Assembly (NCBI GenBank): GCA_036937835.1 | Contig: CM072861.1 | Span: forward strand, 18,466,001 to 18,530,000 | Direction of reading: 5' to 3' | Length of the DNA: 64,000 nucleotides | DNA from: Pampus argenteus | Lineage: Eukaryota > Chordata > Actinopteri > Scombriformes > Stromateidae | Shown here: piece after piece, positions 61,125-64,000 of the stretch | Numbering within the stretch: the stretch's first letter is position 1 | Layout of the letters: each line of letters begins with the position of its first letter | Made by a program: the position numbers and the translations under genes | The notes under the pieces: generated by a model | What the model was told of the DNA's origin: nothing | Databases searched by the model: none | Seen by the model: only the letters and a program-made list of their open reading frames with translations

Positions 61125-64000
61125 GTAAGTGAGGCCCACCACCTGTTTTGTTTGTTTACTTCTTCTGTCTTTTCCTGGAAGAAAAGATTTTTCTTTCCTT
61201 CCTTCATCTCTCTCTCTCTCTCGCTAGCTTCCACACACACTCTCTCTCTTTTCCTGGGTGATTGGATAGGTTCGAGGTCCGGTAAAAGCAGTGACCCATG
61301 AGTCAGGCCAGTGGATGATGGGCTGCAGTCGGCCCTTTTCCCTTTACCTCCTTATTTGCGCCGACATAGTGCTAACCTTGGCCATGTGGTTGCACTAACT
61401 TTACCCAGATGTAAGTCGTTCTCACTGAGCGGTAGCAGCTGCTGTAGTACGGGCCTAATGAGATTCTCCCTTGCCAACATCACGACCCACCATCATTGTG
61501 TTGCTTTTTCCTTCCATCCAAACCGCAAAAACACTCGTCGAAGAAGCAAAACAGGGCAGAGGCATAACTCTTGTTACTCAAAAGGTCATCATGACAGATA
61601 GAGCGAATGTTTAAGTTTGAGTCACCTTCATTTAAAATGGTTTCGATTAAGTGTCGACACCAAATTGCGGTGCAACAATAGTAGACGATTTTTATCAAAA
61701 CCTGCAGGATTGTAGCTATTCTGCAGGATGTGTCAGATGGGAAACTTTAAAATCTGGCTGTGATTCATTGTTGTGGATATTTATCAGATGAGATCTGCTG
61801 CTGTGAACATGTCGACTAAGTGAACAATCAGCCGTAAGCTTTATTGCTCTTCTGGAGTATCTTAATCTCATCCAGCCAACATAGTAAAAGATCTTGAAAT
61901 ACATTTCTTAACTTGGTTATTTACTTGATTTTTTTATTTTGAAAATAATATTCAGTGATGAGTTGAGGAAAATATACAGTTTAATCCACTGTAGTGCCAT
62001 AATAATAATGCTTTTATATCTGAAATCCACAAATTCAGATCGATCCAGATAGACACAGATAAAACAGGCAATATTCTATATTTTTCTTATTATCATCAAA
62101 AACCCATGAAAGGCCTTTTTTTTAAAGGCTAAATAATTTCCTAAAACATGTCAACTGAAATGTATTTAAAAAACAATGGCAGTCCGTGGCACAGAGGAAC
62201 AAGCTACGTAAGGCTTTGGCTTCACAGACCGTTGTTGGTTTCAGTCTTTTTATGAGATTTGTTGACAATAAGATATTGCATGTCACCACGTCTCAACTAT
62301 CCAACTGCATCTATAATCAACATAATATACAGAAATCCGTCTAAATTCTCTGAATGACCCTGTTTTTCATCAGGGAGGTATGTACTATATTTCCAGCCAC
62401 TTGTTGTTTTTCAGAAGGATCACCATTAGGAGAAAGCTTGCCACGTAGGCTTCGGTTGAGATCAAACACTCATCGGCTGCTCACTGTTTGTCGCGGGAGG
62501 ATCTGTATCTTAAAAAGGGCGACATGGTTCTGTTTAGATTTTCGTTCTCCTGTTTAGTTTTGCATCCTCACGTTGCAGCCTGGGTTATTGTGCGGGCGGT
62601 AGGTGGCACGTATACAGGCTGTTGCGCCATGACTCCAAGACAACATTTTAGACCAGAAGAGAAACAGAAAGACAAACCTAAATAACAGAAGAGAGGACAG
62701 ACAGAGTAGCATCTTCCTCACCGTCGCCTTGTCTCTTGCGTCAACTCTCACTATTTTCTCTCTGTTTTGTCTATTACTTGTTTTCCTTTTCTCTTTTTTT
62801 CTGTTTACTTCTGTGCTTCTCTTTCATTCTCAGTCTCTCTTTCTTATTGGTCTCCACACACACACACACACACACACCTGTTCATTTGTTTACCTAGCTG
62901 TCTGGTCCAGGAGGTCCTTGTCCCGGTGTCTAGACTACAGCTTAACTTGATTGTCTTGGTCTTCATGCCTCATAAACCCCCAACACCTCTCTCCTCTTCT
63001 TCTTCTTCTCCTGACACCTTCTTTGACTTAGCCGCCTCCATTTTTCATCTTGTCCTAAAACTGCCTTTTCTCTGGAGTCACATAACAAACTCCAAGGCTC
63101 AGATACAGTAGATTCTGGTCACTTTTGCAGGACTTTTTATGAGTTTAAATGGTAACAAAACACCACAAATATCCCACTTTTCCCTAGAGGTAGTCTGTTT
63201 TCAATCTGGTTGGGTTTACGTACTGTAGATGTTTAGTGTTGCATCCATGCTGATGAGATCTGATGTACCACAACTGTAATGATGGCAGCGCTCCAAATCC
63301 TGCCAAAGACTGTAATTGTGTTAACAATCACATAAATCGGTATCATTGGATTTAAATATAAATCAAATAAATATATCTCCACTTTGTGGGGGTTTCGTGT
63401 GACCTTTATTAATGCCCTTGGCTCTTTATATCTAAATGATGGTTTTTTTATAAGAATATTCCATTAAGACCACTAAGACTGAGAGTCTTTTGATCGTTAC
63501 TGTTGGTGTTGTTTTTGGTTAGGCGCAGTATGAAAAGCAGAATGTACTTTCTGCAACATCAGAGCATTTCAATCAGATCCGAAAAACTGCCCCACAGAAA
63601 TCTCTTTTTCATACTTTAAAAGGACAAACCTCAACCTTTTCACTCCCTGTTTATCCTCCATCTAATACGCCCATATCTTCTTTGGGAAAGAAAAAAAAAA
63701 AAAAACTCTTGACATGACTTCATATCTTAATGCAAAACATGACCCATTATCCAGAAGTCTGTTTATCATAACAGGTTCACCACATACTTCACTGGCAGCA
63801 GCTCTAATGAGCTTGTTCTGTACCATATTTAGGTGGTTAATTACAGTCATCACAGTCATCATCTAACAAACCACATTGCATGTGCAGTTTTGTTTTTTGT
63901 TTTTTTTCCTTGCATACCACTGTTTCCGAGGAATTGATTGCTGTACAAACTAGAGGTTGCTGTAACTATCACACATGAGTCAGTAGAGATGCACAGAACG
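61125..64000 (+). other. Intron following the collagen exon (no further exon seen)
   Basis: Starts at the gtaagt donor. I looked for Gly-X-Y coding blocks bounded by AG and GT and found none. The nearest look-alike, around 62903-62932, reads G-P-G-G-P-C-P-G-V-stop and lacks triplet periodicity. The stretch holds CT-rich tracts (61208-61250), a (CA)n run at 62855-62877, a poly(A) run near 63689-63705 and otherwise unremarkable AT-rich sequence. Confidence 0.6.
62855..62877. repeat. (CA)n microsatellite in the intron after the collagen exon
   Basis: About 11 CA units. Confidence 0.95.

Noticed and set aside
61266..61290. ggttcgaggtcc, similar to a tRNA B box
   Set aside because: No A box at the right distance upstream and no cloverleaf can be drawn through the CT-rich flank.
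62903..62932. Apparent next collagen exon (GGTCCAGGAGGTCCTTGT)
   Set aside because: Reads GPGGPCPGV-stop, so there is no Gly-X-Y register, and no acceptor or donor flanks it.

Overview
The window looks like a vertebrate, most probably percomorph (spiny-rayed teleost) nuclear sequence. I base this on dense (CA)n/(GT)n microsatellites, splice-type exon borders, and several interspersed repeats I recognise by eye as common in percomorph introns: a TIR element beginning TAGGGCTGCAACTAACGATTATT, the 'tatgctaagctatgctaac' repeat, the 'gccaccatgaggt' repeat and a microsatellite-linked 'ggttagggttaggg' repeat. No bacterial operon, CRISPR array, rRNA or tRNA was seen.

The only coding piece I can assign with confidence is one 45-bp collagen exon on the + strand (61080-61124). 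It has good splice sites and encodes the start of a Gly-X-Y domain that closely matches the first collagenous segment of the membrane collagens COL23A1/COL25A1. The roughly 61 kb upstream is therefore probably a large intron of that gene (or intron plus upstream flank), and the ~2.9 kb downstream is its next intron.

Layout: 1-9.1 kb non-coding with microsatellites and two old repeats. 9.17-9.57 kb (- strand) an intact 130-codon ORF with a signal-peptide-like N-terminus and an AATAAA close behind its stop. 9.6-13.3 kb non-coding with a third repeat. 13.3-16.1 kb a cluster of short coding-like ORFs, one ending in a Cys-rich tail followed by two AATAAA signals. 16-52 kb non-coding with microsatellites, old repeats and a triplicated 12-bp palindrome. 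52.1-53.3 kb a badly decayed hAT-type transposase relic. 57.2-57.6 kb a possible terminal exon with poly(A) signal. 61.1 kb the collagen exon.

Most long open frames elsewhere are read-through of CA/GT repeats (runs of THTHTH or VCVCVC) and are not genes. I found no convincing new multi-gene system. The best leads are the small secreted-like ORF and the three unexplained coding-like terminal-exon candidates.
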